From Burkholderia sp. GAS332 (lineage in GTDB: Bacteria; Pseudomonadota; Gammaproteobacteria; Burkholderiales; Burkholderiaceae), in NCBI GenBank assembly GCA_900142905.1, contig FSRV01000001.1:310001-374000 (forward strand): DNA of 64,000 bases. Reading direction: 5' to 3'. Every line of letters begins with the position of its first letter. The stretch's first letter is position 1. This document shows, in pieces, positions 8,299 through 18,239 of this stretch. Both the position numbers and the translations under genes were made by a program. The notes beneath the pieces are model-generated. The model was given only the letters and a program-made list of their open reading frames with translations. It was not told the DNA's origin and searched no databases.

Positions 8299-9297
8299 AT
8301 GAATGCTCAGGAAATCCTGAACGACACCGCGGCACCTGAGGCTGTGCAGGCTGCGCACGCCTCAGCGGTCAAAGCGCCGCTCACGCGCCGCGAGCAGAAA
8401 GAAGCCTACGAGAACAACAAGCTGTTCAAGCGGCTCGCGCGCCAGGTCGGTGAGGCGATCGGCGACTTCAACATGATCGAGGAAGGCGACAAGGTGATGG
8501 TGTGCCTGTCGGGCGGCAAGGACAGCTACGCCATGCTCGAAATCCTGATGCGGTTGCGCGAACGCGCGCCGATCAATTTCGACATCGTCGCGGTGAATCT
8601 CGACCAGAAGCAGCCGGGCTTTCCGGAGCATGTGCTGCCTGAATACCTGAAGCAGCTCGACATTCCGTTTCATATCGAGAACCAGGATACGTACAGCATC
8701 GTCAAGCGGCTGGTGCCGGAGGGCAAAACCACCTGCTCGCTGTGCTCGCGCTTGCGGCGCGGCATTCTGTATCGCGTGGCGGGCGAACTCGGCGCGACCA
8801 AGATCGCGCTCGGCCATCATCGCGACGACATCCTGCAAACGCTGCTGTTGAACATGTTCTACGGCGGCAAGCTGAAGGGCATGCCGCCCAAGCTGCAATC
8901 GGACGACGGCAAGAATATCGTGATCCGTCCGCTCGCCTACGTGAAGGAAACCGATCTGGAAAAGTACGCGGAGCTGCGCGAATTCCCGATCATTCCGTGC
9001 AACCTGTGCGGCAGCCAGCCGAACCTGAAACGCGCGGAAATGAAGGCGCTGATCCGCGATTGGGAGAAGCGCTTCCCGGGCCGCATCGAGAACATGTTCA
9101 ATGCGTTGTCGAACATCGTGCCGTCGCATCTGATGGATCACAAGCTGTTCCCGTTCGCCGGCCTGCGTGCAAGCGGCGAGGCCGATCCGCAAGGCGATAT
9201 CGCCTTCGATGAAGAGCCGTGTTCGACCGATGCCGGCGACGGCACGCCGCTCAATGGCGCGAAACCGATCTCGATCGTCCAGTTCGACGATATGTGA
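8299..9297 (+). CDS. ttcA: tRNA 2-thiocytidine(32) synthetase TtcA
   Basis: 332 residues. An ATP-dependent Fe-S enzyme that thiolates C32 in the anticodon loop of some tRNAs. The PP-loop SGGKDS is at residues 71-76. The three cluster cysteines are visible: C146 and C149 in TTCSLC, and C234 in IPCNLC. It starts 3 bp after folB and ends in an acidic tail. A hairpin at 9364-9382 may close the reductase-folB-ttcA unit. Confidence 0.95.
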   Translation: MNAQEILNDTAAPEAVQAAHASAVKAPLTRREQKEAYENNKLFKRLARQVGEAIGDFNMIEEGDKVMVCLSGGKDSYAMLEILMRLRERAPINFDIVAVNLDQKQPGFPEHVLPEYLKQLDIPFHIENQDTYSIVKRLVPEGKTTCSLCSRLRRGILYRVAGELGATKIALGHHRDDILQTLLLNMFYGGKLKGMPPKLQSDDGKNIVIRPLAYVKETDLEKYAELREFPIIPCNLCGSQPNLKRAEMKALIRDWEKRFPGRIENMFNALSNIVPSHLMDHKLFPFAGLRASGEADPQGDIAFDEEPCSTDAGDGTPLNGAKPISIVQFDDM

Positions 9298-9363
9298 GCG
9301 TCATGGAAACACGCGGAAAACGTGCGGGAAACGTGTGATTCCGCGCATTTCTGGCCGCTGTGA

Positions 9364-9382
9364 GGCCGCGTGAGCGGCCTTT
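9364..9382 (+). terminator. Possible rho-independent terminator after ttcA
   Basis: Perfect 6-bp GC stem GGCCGC/GCGGCC with a GTGA tetraloop, followed by only three T. The stem is good but the T-tract is weak. Confidence 0.5.
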
Positions 9383-9440
9383 GTCGTCATGGGCTGCATG
9401 ATAGAATCGTCGGCTCCAAACTTGTCTAATTGCCGACGCC

Positions 9441-10802
9441 ATGAACATCGTGATTTTGGCGGCAGGCACCGGTAAGCGCATGCGGTCCGCGCTTCCCAAG
9501 GTGCTCCATCCCCTAGCCGGCCGGCCGCTCCTCGCTCATGTCATCGACACGGCTCGCGCGCTTAAACCCAAGCGTCTGGTCGTGGTGGTCGGTCATGGCG
9601 CCGAAGCCGTGCGTCAAGCGGTAGCGGCACCGGACGTCCAGTTCGCCGCGCAGGAGCAGCAACTCGGCACCGGCCACGCGGTGCAGCAGGCGTTGCCGCT
9701 GCTCGATCCGTCCGAACCCACGCTGGTGCTGTACGGCGATGTACCGCTCACGCGCGCCAGCACGCTGCAGGCGCTGACCGATCGCGCGGGCCGGGACGGC
9801 TACGGCGTTCTCACCGTCACACTCGACGACCCCAGCGGCTATGGCCGCATCGTGCGCGATCAGCACGGCAAGGTGTCGCGCATCGTCGAACAGAAAGACG
9901 CAATGCCCGAGCAGCTCAAGATTGCCGAGATCAACACGGGCATCATCGTCGCGCCGACCGGGCGCCTCGGCGGCTGGCTCGCCGCGTTGAAAAACGACAA
10001 TGCACAAGGCGAGTTCTACCTGACCGACGCGGTCGAGATGGCGATCGAAGCCGGGCTCGAAGTCGTCACCACCCAGCCTGACGAAGCGTGGGAAACGCTC
10101 GGCGTGAATAGTAAGCAGCAGCTTGCCGAACTCGAACGGATTCATCAGCACAATGTCGCCGAAGCGCTGCTGGTGGCCGGTGTGACGCTTGCCGATCCGG
10201 CTCGCCTCGACGTGCGCGGCACACTCGAATGTGGCCGCGACGTCTCGATCGACGTGAACTGCGTATTCGAAGGCCGCGTCACGCTGGCCGACAACGTGAC
10301 TGTCGGGCCGAACTGCGTGATCCGCAACGCGACGATCGGCGCCGGTACGCGCGTCGACGCGTTCACGCATATCGAAGGCGCCGAAGTCGGGGCGAACGTC
10401 GTGCTCGGCCCCTACGCGCGGCTACGCCCGGGCGCGTCGTTGCAGGACGAGTCGCACGTCGGCAACTTCGTCGAGGTGAAGAACGCGGTACTCGGCCATG
10501 GCTCGAAGGCGAACCATCTGACGTATATCGGTGATGCGGATATCGGGGCGCGCGTGAATATCGGCGCGGGTACGATCACCTGTAACTACGACGGCGCGAA
10601 CAAATTCCGCACGATCATCGAAGACGACGTGTTCGTCGGTTCGGACACGCAACTCGTGGCGCCCGTGCGCGTGAAGCGCGGTGTGACGATCGCGGCGGGC
10701 ACCACGGTCTGGAAGGATGTCGAAGAAGACATGCTGGTCCTGAACGGTAAAACTCAAACAAGCAAGCCGGGCTATGTACGCCCGGTGAAGAAGAAAAGTT
10801 GA
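9441..10802 (+). CDS. glmU: Bifunctional GlcNAc-1-phosphate uridyltransferase / GlcN-1-phosphate acetyltransferase
   Basis: 453 residues. Carries out the last two steps to UDP-GlcNAc, precursor of peptidoglycan and LPS. The N-terminal pyrophosphorylase domain has [20 protein letters not shown] and [10 protein letters not shown]. The C-terminal half is a left-handed beta-helix of hexapeptide repeats ending in [21 protein letters not shown] acetyltransferase residues. Length is standard. A TAGAAT box at 9402-9407 could be the -10 of its promoter. glmS follows 60 bp downstream. Confidence 0.97.
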   Translation: MNIVILAAGTGKRMRSALPKVLHPLAGRPLLAHVIDTARALKPKRLVVVVGHGAEAVRQAVAAPDVQFAAQEQQLGTGHAVQQALPLLDPSEPTLVLYGDVPLTRASTLQALTDRAGRDGYGVLTVTLDDPSGYGRIVRDQHGKVSRIVEQKDAMPEQLKIAEINTGIIVAPTGRLGGWLAALKNDNAQGEFYLTDAVEMAIEAGLEVVTTQPDEAWETLGVNSKQQLAELERIHQHNVAEALLVAGVTLADPARLDVRGTLECGRDVSIDVNCVFEGRVTLADNVTVGPNCVIRNATIGAGTRVDAFTHIEGAEVGANVVLGPYARLRPGASLQDESHVGNFVEVKNAVLGHGSKANHLTYIGDADIGARVNIGAGTITCNYDGANKFRTIIEDDVFVGSDTQLVAPVRVKRGVTIAAGTTVWKDVEEDMLVLNGKTQTSKPGYVRPVKKKS

Positions 10803-10862
10803 TGGGCGTGACGCGCGCACGAAGCGCGCTCCTTGAAACCCAGCACTGAAAAGGAATAAGCC

Positions 10863-12680
10863 ATGTGTGGCATTGTCGGCGCGGTTGCGCTACGTAATAT
10901 CGTCCCCGTCCTGATCGAAGGACTGCGTCGCCTCGAATACCGCGGCTACGATTCGTGCGGCGTGGCCGTGCTCGGCGACAGTGGGCCGCGTCGTGCTCGC
11001 AGCGTCGCGCGCGTTGCCGATCTGGACGAGCAAGTGCATGAGAGCCACCTCGAAGGCATCACCGGTATCGCGCATACGCGCTGGGCGACGCACGGCGCGC
11101 CGGTGACCGACAACGCGCACCCGATCTTCTCGAAAGATACGCTCGCGTTGGTACACAACGGTATCATCGAGAACTACGAGTCGCTGCGCGAAATGCTACG
11201 GGGCAACGGTTACACGTTTGTCTCGCAGACCGATACAGAGGTTATTGCGCACCTGATTCAAAGCCTGTATCGCGGCGATCTGTTTGCCGCGGTGCGTGAA
11301 GCCGTCGCGCAATTGCACGGCGCGTACGCGATCGCGGTGCTGCATAAGGATCAGCCGCATACGGTGGTCGGCGCGCGGCAAGGTTCGCCGCTGGTGGTGG
11401 GGCTCGGCAACGGTGAGAACTTTCTCGCTTCGGACGCGTTGGCGCTTGCCGGCAGTACCGAACGCTTCATCTTCCTCGAAGAAGGCGACGTCTGCGAACT
11501 GTCGCTCGAAGGCGTGCGTATCGCCGATCGTGACGGCATCGAAGCGCAGCGCGAAGTGCGCCAGGTCGCGGCGTATGGTGGCGCGGTCGAACTCGGCCCG
11601 TATCGCCACTTCATGCAGAAGGAAATTTTCGAGCAGCCGCGCGCGATTACCGACACGATCCCGCAAGCCGATTCGTTCGACGCATCGATATTCGGCGAGG
11701 GCGCCGACAAGGTGTTCGCGGATATCGACAACCTGCTGATTCTGGCGTGCGGCACGAGCTACTACTCGGGACTGACCGCGAAGTACTGGCTCGAATCGGT
11801 CGCGAAGATTCCGACCCAGGTGGAAATTGCCAGCGAGTATCGCTATCGCGAGTCGGTGCCGAATCCGAAGTCGCTGGTGGTGGTGATCTCGCAATCGGGC
11901 GAAACGGCCGATACGCTGGCGGCGCTCAAGCATGCGCAGGCGCTGGGACATAAACATACGTTGTCGGTGTGCAATGTCGGCACGAGCGCCATGGTGCGTC
12001 AGACGGAATTGTCGTTCCTGACCCATGCGGGTCGCGAGATCGGCGTGGCGTCGACGAAGGCCTTCACGACGCAACTGGTTGCGCTGTTTGTGCTGGCCGC
12101 GACCCTTGGAAAGCTGCGTGGGCAGGTGAGCGCGGAGCAGGAAGCCGAATATCTGAAACAGTTGCGCCACTTGCCGGCAGCGCTGAATAGCGTGCTGGCG
12201 CTGGAGCCGCAGATCATCGCGTGGTCGGAAGAGTTTTCGCGCAAGGAGCATGCGTTGTTCCTCGGGCGCGGCTTGCATTACCCGATCGCGCTTGAGGGCG
12301 CGCTGAAGCTCAAGGAGATTTCCTATATTCACGCAGAGGCGTATCCGGCTGGCGAGTTGAAGCATGGGCCGCTGGCGCTCGTGACGGAAGCGATGCCGGT
12401 GGTGACGGTGGCGCCGAATGACGCGCTGCTGGAGAAGCTGAAGTCGAATATTCAGGAAGTGCGCGCGCGGGGCGGTCAGCTTTATGTGTTTGCGGACGCG
12501 GATACGAAGATCGTGAATGACGAAGGCCTGCACGTGATCCGGATGCCGGAGCACTACGGCTTGCTGTCGCCGATTCTGCACGTGGTGCCGCTGCAGTTGC
12601 TGGCGTATCACACGGCTTGCGCGCGTGGGACGGATGTGGACAAGCCGCGGAACTTGGCGAAGTCGGTGACGGTGGAGTGA
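10863..12680 (+). CDS. glmS: Glutamine:fructose-6-phosphate aminotransferase (isomerising)
   Basis: 605 residues. Makes glucosamine-6-phosphate from fructose-6-phosphate and glutamine, the entry step of the pathway that GlmU finishes. It begins MCGIVGA, so Cys2 becomes the N-terminal nucleophile of the Ntn glutaminase domain. Two SIS sugar-binding domains follow ([21 protein letters not shown]), and the conserved tail is [15 protein letters not shown]. No glmS ribozyme-like leader is visible in the 60-bp gap after glmU, as expected outside Gram-positives. Confidence 0.97.
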   Translation: MCGIVGAVALRNIVPVLIEGLRRLEYRGYDSCGVAVLGDSGPRRARSVARVADLDEQVHESHLEGITGIAHTRWATHGAPVTDNAHPIFSKDTLALVHNGIIENYESLREMLRGNGYTFVSQTDTEVIAHLIQSLYRGDLFAAVREAVAQLHGAYAIAVLHKDQPHTVVGARQGSPLVVGLGNGENFLASDALALAGSTERFIFLEEGDVCELSLEGVRIADRDGIEAQREVRQVAAYGGAVELGPYRHFMQKEIFEQPRAITDTIPQADSFDASIFGEGADKVFADIDNLLILACGTSYYSGLTAKYWLESVAKIPTQVEIASEYRYRESVPNPKSLVVVISQSGETADTLAALKHAQALGHKHTLSVCNVGTSAMVRQTELSFLTHAGREIGVASTKAFTTQLVALFVLAATLGKLRGQVSAEQEAEYLKQLRHLPAALNSVLALEPQIIAWSEEFSRKEHALFLGRGLHYPIALEGALKLKEISYIHAEAYPAGELKHGPLALVTEAMPVVTVAPNDALLEKLKSNIQEVRARGGQLYVFADADTKIVNDEGLHVIRMPEHYGLLSPILHVVPLQLLAYHTACARGTDVDKPRNLAKSVTVE

Positions 12681-12711
12681 GGGTGGCAGGGCGCAGATGA
12701 AGTAAAACAAG

Positions 12712-12733
12712 GACCCGGGCGTGTTGCCGGGTC
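12712..12733 (+). terminator. Possible terminator hairpin after glmS
   Basis: The 7-bp stem GACCCGG/CCGGGTC lies 31 bp after the glmS stop, between convergent genes. The T-tract is poor, so termination is uncertain. Confidence 0.4.
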
Positions 12734-12761
12734 TCTGACCTCCGTGTCCGGCGAAACGAAT

Positions 12762-14057
12762 TCAGCTCTCCGGTAGTTCACCGGTGTACTCGTAAGCGAC
12801 CGACCCCTTTGGATGCCTGAACCAGCCTGGGTCGCGATAATCGTTGCGGCCAAGTCCCTCACGAACCTTCACGACAGTGAACATGCCGCCCATTTCCAGC
12901 GGGCCGAATGGGCCCGTCCCGGTCATCATCGGCAGCGTGTTGTCGGGTAGCGGCATCTCCATTTCGCCCATCGCGCCACCCGTGCTGCCCATCGCCATGT
13001 AGTCCGGCACAAGCTTGTTGATACGCTTCGCCAGGTCCTTTTGCGGAACACCAATCAGGTTCGGTACCTGGTGTCCCATTGCGTTCATCGTGTGGTGCGA
13101 CTTGTGGCAATGAAATGCCCAGTCGCCGGGTCGGTTCGCGGTAAATTCGATGGCGCGCATCTGGCCGACCGCAACATCGGCGGTTACCTCGGGCCAGCGC
13201 GCAGACGGCGGAATCCACCCGCCGTCTGTCCCTGTGACCTCGAAGTGGTAGCCGTGCAGGTGAATGGGGTGATTGGTCATCGTCAGATTGCCGCACCGGA
13301 TACGCACACGGTCCCCTGCGCGTACCGGCAATGGGTCGATGCCCGGAAAAACCCGCGAATTCCAGCTCCACATGTTGAAGTCGGTCATTTCGCTGACGCG
13401 TGGCGTGAAGCTGCCCGGGTCAATGTCATACGCGGACATGATGAACACGAAGTCCCGGTCGACTTTCATGACGCCAGGGTCCTTGGGATGCACGATGAAC
13501 GTGCCCATCATCCCCATCGCCATCTGCACCATCTCGTCGGCGTGCGGGTGGTACATGAACGTGCCGTGTTTCTCCAACTGAATCTCATAGACAAAAGTCT
13601 TGCCCGGCGGAATGTGCGGCTGCGTGAGACCGCCGACGCCATCCATGCCGCACGGCAGGAGCATGCCGTGCCAGTGAACCGTGGTGTGCTCCGGCAACTT
13701 GTTGGTCACGAAGATGCGCACCTTGTCGCCTTCGACCGCCTCGATGGTCGGCCCCGGCGCCTGGCCGTTATAGCCCCACAGGTTGGCATTCATACCCGGC
13801 GCCATTTCGCGTACGACCGGCTCGGCAATCAGGTGGAATTCCTTCCAGCCATTTTTCATGCGCCACGGTAAGGACCAGCCGTTCAACGTGGCAACGGGCG
13901 TGTAGGGACGGCCGTTCGGCGGCGCGAGCGGCGGCTGCATTGCCGCCTTGGCCATCGTGGAGGCCTCAGGAAGCGAGGCCGCACCGGCCTTGCTGACCAG
14001 GGCCGCGCCCAGCAGCGCGGCGCCTGAGCCACCGATAAAATTTCTACGTGACACCAT
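12762..14057 (-). CDS. Tat-exported multicopper oxidase
   Basis: 431 residues. The N-terminus SRRNFIGGSGAALLGAAL is a twin-arginine signal. Copper ligand clusters appear in the expected order: HWH (residues 128-130), HPH (170-172), HPIHLHGYHF, and HCHKSHHTMNAM, whose HCH-x3-H-x4-M spacing fits a type 1/type 3 site with axial methionine. It probably oxidises Cu(I) or another periplasmic substrate. The C-terminal half is Met/Gly-rich (TGGAMGEMEMPLPDN). ATG 14057 is set by the Tat signal. It starts 1 bp after the stop of the TolC-type gene, so translation is coupled. Confidence 0.9.
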   Translation of the reverse strand: MVSRRNFIGGSGAALLGAALVSKAGAASLPEASTMAKAAMQPPLAPPNGRPYTPVATLNGWSLPWRMKNGWKEFHLIAEPVVREMAPGMNANLWGYNGQAPGPTIEAVEGDKVRIFVTNKLPEHTTVHWHGMLLPCGMDGVGGLTQPHIPPGKTFVYEIQLEKHGTFMYHPHADEMVQMAMGMMGTFIVHPKDPGVMKVDRDFVFIMSAYDIDPGSFTPRVSEMTDFNMWSWNSRVFPGIDPLPVRAGDRVRIRCGNLTMTNHPIHLHGYHFEVTGTDGGWIPPSARWPEVTADVAVGQMRAIEFTANRPGDWAFHCHKSHHTMNAMGHQVPNLIGVPQKDLAKRINKLVPDYMAMGSTGGAMGEMEMPLPDNTLPMMTGTGPFGPLEMGGMFTVVKVREGLGRNDYRDPGWFRHPKGSVAYEYTGELPES

Positions 14058-14058
14058 G

Positions 14059-15492
14059 TCATTGATCTCCGGAATCGGTGGGCGACGCCGGTTGCGTCGT
14101 GGTGGCGGATGGCACGGAGGCCATCGCAAGGGGTGGCAGACGGCCACCGAGTGCCTGCTGCAGGTCTGTCTCGGCGAGCCAGTAGTCCTTCAACGCGTCG
14201 ATGTAGCTGTTCACCGCGCCGACCTGGTCGCGTGAATCGGCGAGCAGTTCGAACACGCTCGCGAGCATGCCGTTGTAGCGAAGCAGGAGTTCGTCCGAGA
14301 TGGTCTTCCTGATGGGCACGACCTCGTCGCGGTAATGCTTCGCGATGTCGTAGTCCGTCACGTAGGCCGAATACGATTCACGCACTTCGGACCGGGCGTT
14401 AATGGCGGTCTCCGCGACCCGGTTGACCGACTGCATATAGATCGCTTCGGCGCGCGCGATCTTCGAGCCGCCCCAGTTGAAGAGGGGAAGCTCGACACTG
14501 ATTTCGTAGCCTTGTTCGCGGCCGTCGGCGGTCGTGAAATTGTTCTGATACCCGACGTCGAGCGCGTTGATGAAACGCGTCGCTTTGCTAAGACCCAATG
14601 AGGACGCAACGCTCTGCGTTTGCAGCTTCGCCGCCTGGATATCCAGCCGGTTCTCCATCGCGAAGCGCTCGAGGTCGCTCAGCTCGGGGCGGTCCTTGGG
14701 CAGGTCCGGCAAGCGCTCGGGAAGGGTGTACTGCGCGGCCGCCCCCCACAGCCCCATCGTGCGAGTGAGTTTTTCCCGTACGGATACCGATTGCTGCCGG
14801 GTCCTGGCCAGTTGCGCCACCGCGTCTGCATAGAAAGCCTGCTCGCGCGCGTAGTCGAGCTTGCTGAAGTTGCCGGCCTGCTGCATCCGCAAGGCGAGTT
14901 CGGCACCGGCCTCGGCCGAGTCCTTCACCTGCTCCGCGTAAGCGGCAGACTGCTGCGCGGCGACTGCGCTGACATAGGCACGCCGGGCATCGGCGGCGAC
15001 CTTGAGCATAGCGTCCGCAGCGAGCAGCCTGGTCTGCTCGAAGCGGCGACGCTCAATACGCTTCGCCAAGGGCAGCGTCAGGACATTCAACAGGCCGAGC
15101 GTGAAGGTGCGGCTGATGCTCAGGTCGTTGCCCCCATGCGTCCGGCTGAACGAGAAACCTGGATTCGGAAGCCGACCGGCCTGAACCAGGTCCGCCTCGG
15201 CAATACCGAGTTCGTCGTATGAAGCCTGAAGACTGCGGTTGTTCAGCAGCGCGATCTGGACTGCATCGTCCAGGCTCAATGGTCTGGAAAGCAGCTCCTG
15301 CGTTCGCTTGGCGACTGCGCCCCGGTCTTCGTCGGTCCTCACGCGTACCGCGTCTTTCCCAAGACGTTCAGAAGCGGTGGTCGAAACGGTGTTGAACCCG
15401 CCGTCCTTCGAAAACGTCGTGCAGCCGGCGAGAAACACCAGCGCAGCGGCGACAGTGACGATGCGGCGGCCGGAAAAGGCGTTCGAGGTCAT
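14059..15492 (-). CDS. TolC-family outer-membrane factor (lipoprotein)
   Basis: 477 residues. The signal VTVAAALVFLAGC gives a lipobox cysteine at residue 24, as in CusC/OprM-type outer-membrane factors. The body holds two helical OEP-type repeats (DDAVQIALLNNRSLQASYDELGIAEADLVQAG in the first). No adaptor or RND pump gene lies in this cluster, so it must work with a pump encoded elsewhere or have a less usual role. It overlaps the upstream 100-residue gene by 4 bp and sits 1 bp from the oxidase gene. Confidence 0.88.
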   Translation of the reverse strand: MTSNAFSGRRIVTVAAALVFLAGCTTFSKDGGFNTVSTTASERLGKDAVRVRTDEDRGAVAKRTQELLSRPLSLDDAVQIALLNNRSLQASYDELGIAEADLVQAGRLPNPGFSFSRTHGGNDLSISRTFTLGLLNVLTLPLAKRIERRRFEQTRLLAADAMLKVAADARRAYVSAVAAQQSAAYAEQVKDSAEAGAELALRMQQAGNFSKLDYAREQAFYADAVAQLARTRQQSVSVREKLTRTMGLWGAAAQYTLPERLPDLPKDRPELSDLERFAMENRLDIQAAKLQTQSVASSLGLSKATRFINALDVGYQNNFTTADGREQGYEISVELPLFNWGGSKIARAEAIYMQSVNRVAETAINARSEVRESYSAYVTDYDIAKHYRDEVVPIRKTISDELLLRYNGMLASVFELLADSRDQVGAVNSYIDALKDYWLAETDLQQALGGRLPPLAMASVPSATTTQPASPTDSGDQ

Positions 15493-15791
15493 TTCGCCGG
15501 CCCCCCGTGTTTCGCGCTGTGCTTGTCGTCGTTGGCGTCGGGACTGCCGGCCGGCAGGTTGGCGTGGCTCATGCCCTTCATCGCCGGTGCGCTCGTCACC
15601 GCCCGATTGAGCGCTTGCCACGTGGACGCTTTCTGGTCCTGGTATGGCCGGTAGTCCGCGAAGGCGGACGGTATGCTGACCGCTGGAACCGAAGCAGAGG
15701 CGTCGGCCGGGTCAGAAGGAGTCGTTGTGGCGTGCGCGAGCGACGGCAACAAGGCCGCCGCGCTGAGCAGCGCCGCGATAAACATTCGCAT
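15489..15791 (-). CDS. Small exported protein of the copper-type cluster, function unknown
   Basis: 100 residues. A clear Sec signal, MRMFIAALLSAAALLPSLAHA, precedes a Ser/Pro/Ala-rich segment, the motif FADYRPYQDQKASTWQALNRAV, and a tail rich in His, Lys and Met (MKGMSHANLP, KHSAKHGGPAK). The aromatic and ALNRAV part suggests a defined short domain. It overlaps the TolC-type gene by ATGA. Metal binding is an inference from the tail and context; no family was recognised. Confidence 0.75.
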   Translation of the reverse strand: MRMFIAALLSAAALLPSLAHATTTPSDPADASASVPAVSIPSAFADYRPYQDQKASTWQALNRAVTSAPAMKGMSHANLPAGSPDANDDKHSAKHGGPAK

Positions 15792-15880
15792 GGATTCTTC
15801 TCGTCGTCAGTCACCTGGATGGCCGGCATGCGGACATCTGGGCGAAATTGCGCATCGCAGCCTTAAGCTGCGGCAAAGGA

Positions 15881-16282
15881 CTAGACGAGGAAGGTTCTGG
15901 GAGGTCGTTCGATGCCGCTCGTCAGGAACGACGCGACGTTGACCGTGGGAGGAAGCGCCACCGCACTGTGAGCGATGTCGGCGTGCGTCGCCGTTGTCGG
16001 GCCGACAGGGAAGCCGGCACCGAGACAGCAGGATGCGCAGGTGCTGCAGGCGTGCGCATGATGCGCATCGCCAGGATGATGGGCGAGATGGCGAGCGTCA
16101 GCCGTTGTAGCAACGTGCATGTCGTGACGGTGGGCCGACCCGGACACATGTTCATCTTGCGCCGACGTCATTTCGCCCATGAAATGCGACGTCTCGCATT
16201 TCATGGAGAGAGCCGCGAACGACTGAACCGGAAGGCTCAGCACCAGCAGCATGATGACGAAGAATTTGCGCCAATATGACAT
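15881..16282 (-). CDS. His/Cys-rich small exported protein, probable metal-binding
   Basis: 133 residues from ATG 16282. The hydrophobic signal is FFVIMLLVLSLPVQSFAA. The mature part is very rich in histidine (for example HLAHHPGDAHHAHA) and has a cysteine cluster CSTCASCC, both plausible soft-metal ligands. It ends FLTSGIERPPRTFLV. It is in line with the oxidase and TolC-type genes, 89 bp before the next start. A role as periplasmic copper sponge or sensor is inference. The upstream extension to 16342 is rejected because the signal peptide begins at MSYWRK. Confidence 0.75.
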   Translation of the reverse strand: MSYWRKFFVIMLLVLSLPVQSFAALSMKCETSHFMGEMTSAQDEHVSGSAHRHDMHVATTADARHLAHHPGDAHHAHACSTCASCCLGAGFPVGPTTATHADIAHSAVALPPTVNVASFLTSGIERPPRTFLV

Positions 16283-16338
16283 GGGGTGGGAGTCTAGCAC
16301 GCGGATTAAGAGGATTGTAAGGTTGGCGCAGCGCCCCC

Positions 16339-16929
16339 TCACTTCCTCACCACCTCCACCGCAGCCGCTGAAACAAACTCCGCCCGCACACTGTCGCCGA
16401 CTTTCAGCTCATTGAGCGGAATGCCAGCCGCAGCTCTCAGCACCTGCTGATGCTTCGGCCCGCGTAGCGTCACCATTCGACTCTTGCGGTCGATTTTCAG
16501 CACCGTCGCGACAATCTGCACTCTATGCGCCGACGACGCGTATCCCCCTGAAGCGGGTATCGCCGCCGTCGTCTCGATGCGTTCACGTACACCTTTGGTC
16601 GTCACCTTGTCGATTTGAAGCAGCAGCGCTTGCTGATACGCGACGTTCAGCGTGTCGCCGACCCGCAGTGTCCTGACATCGGCCAACTGGGGATTGACGT
16701 CGACATCCGCCAGATGGCCGTGCGGACCGCGAAGCGTGACGCTGTTGGTGGCGGGGTAGATCGCTACAACCTGGACCTGGGCGTGAATGACCTCGGCTTT
16801 TCCGAGTGCCGTCTGCCCGGCATCGGCGTTAGCGTCCTGAGCGAAGCCGGATGGACAGAAAGCGGCCATCAGCACCGCCGCACTCCACATCGCCGCGGCC
16901 GATGAGCCTACTTTGCGTAGACGAGTCAT
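16339..16929 (-). CDS. Periplasmic protein with an internal duplication, function unknown
   Basis: 196 residues with signal peptide AAAMWSAAVLMAAFCPSGFA. The mature part is two related beta-rich halves, VQVVAIYPATNSVTLRGPHG... and VQIVATVLKIDRKSRMVTLRGP..., each ending in a VGDTLNVAY or VGDSVRAEF-like strand. This is an OB-like pattern seen in DUF5666-type periplasmic proteins. It is the first gene of the minus-strand cluster leading to the multicopper oxidase, 56 bp upstream of the His/Cys-rich gene. Confidence 0.72.
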   Translation of the reverse strand: MTRLRKVGSSAAAMWSAAVLMAAFCPSGFAQDANADAGQTALGKAEVIHAQVQVVAIYPATNSVTLRGPHGHLADVDVNPQLADVRTLRVGDTLNVAYQQALLLQIDKVTTKGVRERIETTAAIPASGGYASSAHRVQIVATVLKIDRKSRMVTLRGPKHQQVLRAAAGIPLNELKVGDSVRAEFVSAAAVEVVRK

Positions 16930-17005
16930 CCTGCTCCCAAAGTGACCATCTCAAATGACGATCCCGAGTGACTAACCTAAGCAACCCAAAACCCCGAAGC
17001 TACGC

Positions 17006-17266
17006 TTACAACTCCGGCCGCGCCAGGTCGCTGGCCACGATGTGCTCGCCATACACCTGCGCCGCCGCGACGGCTTCCAGTTTGGTCGCGTAAGGCCCGA
17101 GCTCCGGCGCGCCGTCGAACGGGAACAGCACGCGGCCATCGGTGGTTCGAACCACTTTCAACACGCCGAAAAAACGCCGGTAGCCCGCCAGCTTCGAGGT
17201 CGCCGACACTTCAAAATCTTCTTCCGACGTCGCGGGGACGCTGGGAATAAATGCGATCTTGCTCAT
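17006..17266 (-). CDS. Conserved hypothetical protein, DUF6723-like
   Basis: 86 residues starting MSKIAFIPSVPATSEEDFEV. The core YRRFFGVLKVVRTTDGRVLFPFDG and the end AAAQVYGEHIVASDLARPEL resemble a small Burkholderiales family that I recall as DUF6723. No signal peptide, membrane segment or catalytic motif is visible. The upstream methionine at 17308 would add an atypical basic head, so ATG 17266 is preferred. Confidence 0.7.
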   Translation of the reverse strand: MSKIAFIPSVPATSEEDFEVSATSKLAGYRRFFGVLKVVRTTDGRVLFPFDGAPELGPYATKLEAVAAAQVYGEHIVASDLARPEL

Positions 17267-17471
17267 ACCTGAAAACTTCTCTTGTTCAATGGGCCGGCCC
17301 CTGCTCAATAGGCCAAGGCTACGCCCGGTTGTCCCGGGAAGACAGTCACCGGCGGCCTCATTGTCTCAAATCCCGGCGCATTCAACCGGATGCCTGATCC
17401 GCTGACCCGCTGCGTCCGCATCCCGCGTCCTGGCGGATCACCACAGCGTTCCCGGCAGCACGCCCGCCAGA

Positions 17472-18119
17472 TCAGGCGCCGTTGACCGCCGCCGCATGCT
17501 CGGCCGCTAGCGTGACATCCCGCTCGGTCACCTTCACGAAGCTCGGCCGCGAGCAGATGCGCTGGGCGTACTCGAGCACGACCGGCGTCTCAGGGACCAG
17601 CTTGAACATCATTCCCCAATGCAACGCGATGCCCCACAAGATATCCGCAGCCGACATCTTGTCTCCAAGCAAATAGGGCGACGCCTGTAGCTGGCTCGTC
17701 ACTGTTCCCAGCATCGAATCGAAATCGCCGTACGGCGAGGTAGAGGGCGGCGCCGGTTCGCGCTTCATCGCCTTGTCGACCAGTGCCGGTTCGTAACAGG
17801 CCGCGTAGTACGCCAGCCATCGCAGATACGGCCCGCGCGTCGGATCGTCGAGCGCCGGCGCGAGGCCCGCTTCAGGAAACAGGTCGGCTAGATAGATAAC
17901 GATGGCGACCTGTTCGGTGATCAGCGCATCGCCGTGAAGAATCGCCGGCACCTTGCCGAGCGGATTGATCGCGAGGTACGGCGCCTTGCGCTGCTCGCCG
18001 GCCTTCATGTTCAACACCTTCAGCTGATACGGGACGCCGAGTTCCTCGAGCAGCGTGACTGCGCTGACAGAGCGGCATTGCGGCGAGTGGAACAGCGTGA
18101 TCGTGCGGTCGGTAGTCAT
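17472..18119 (-). CDS. Glutathione S-transferase family protein
   Basis: 215 residues. The N-terminal thioredoxin-like domain carries FHSPQCRSVSAVTLLEELG, the cis-proline segment NPLGKVPAIL and the glutathione gamma-glutamyl motif ITEQVAIVIYL. The all-helical C-terminal domain includes MSAADILWGIAL. The substrate is unknown. It is divergent from a WYL regulator, with a direct/inverted repeat in the shared 120-bp gap; such pairs are often regulator and target. Confidence 0.88.
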   Translation of the reverse strand: MTTDRTITLFHSPQCRSVSAVTLLEELGVPYQLKVLNMKAGEQRKAPYLAINPLGKVPAILHGDALITEQVAIVIYLADLFPEAGLAPALDDPTRGPYLRWLAYYAACYEPALVDKAMKREPAPPSTSPYGDFDSMLGTVTSQLQASPYLLGDKMSAADILWGIALHWGMMFKLVPETPVVLEYAQRICSRPSFVKVTERDVTLAAEHAAAVNGA

Positions 18120-18200
18120 GGCGAGGGCCTTCTAAGTGAATGTCTCGTGGGAAGAACCAGCGTCCATCAGGCGCCGGATGTCCCTATCCTAAGCGCCCAT

Positions 18201-18221
18201 ACCTGTCAGTTTGTGTCAGGT
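18201..18221. promoter_or_regulatory. Candidate operator between the GST and WYL-regulator genes
   Basis: The 21-bp element holds TGTCAG twice with 10-bp spacing (18204 and 18214) and is bounded by the inverted ends ACCTG and CAGGT. Position in the divergent gap suggests binding by the WYL-type regulator. This is inference. Confidence 0.4.
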
Positions 18222-18239
18222 ATGACTACACTTATCCGG

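Noticed and set aside
10803..10862. glmS ribozyme
   Set aside because: The 60-bp glmU-glmS gap is too short and shows none of the core; the ribozyme belongs to Gram-positive lineages.
11196..12710. 504-residue minus-strand open frame opposite glmS
   Set aside because: Shadow of glmS; no motif and no ribosome site.
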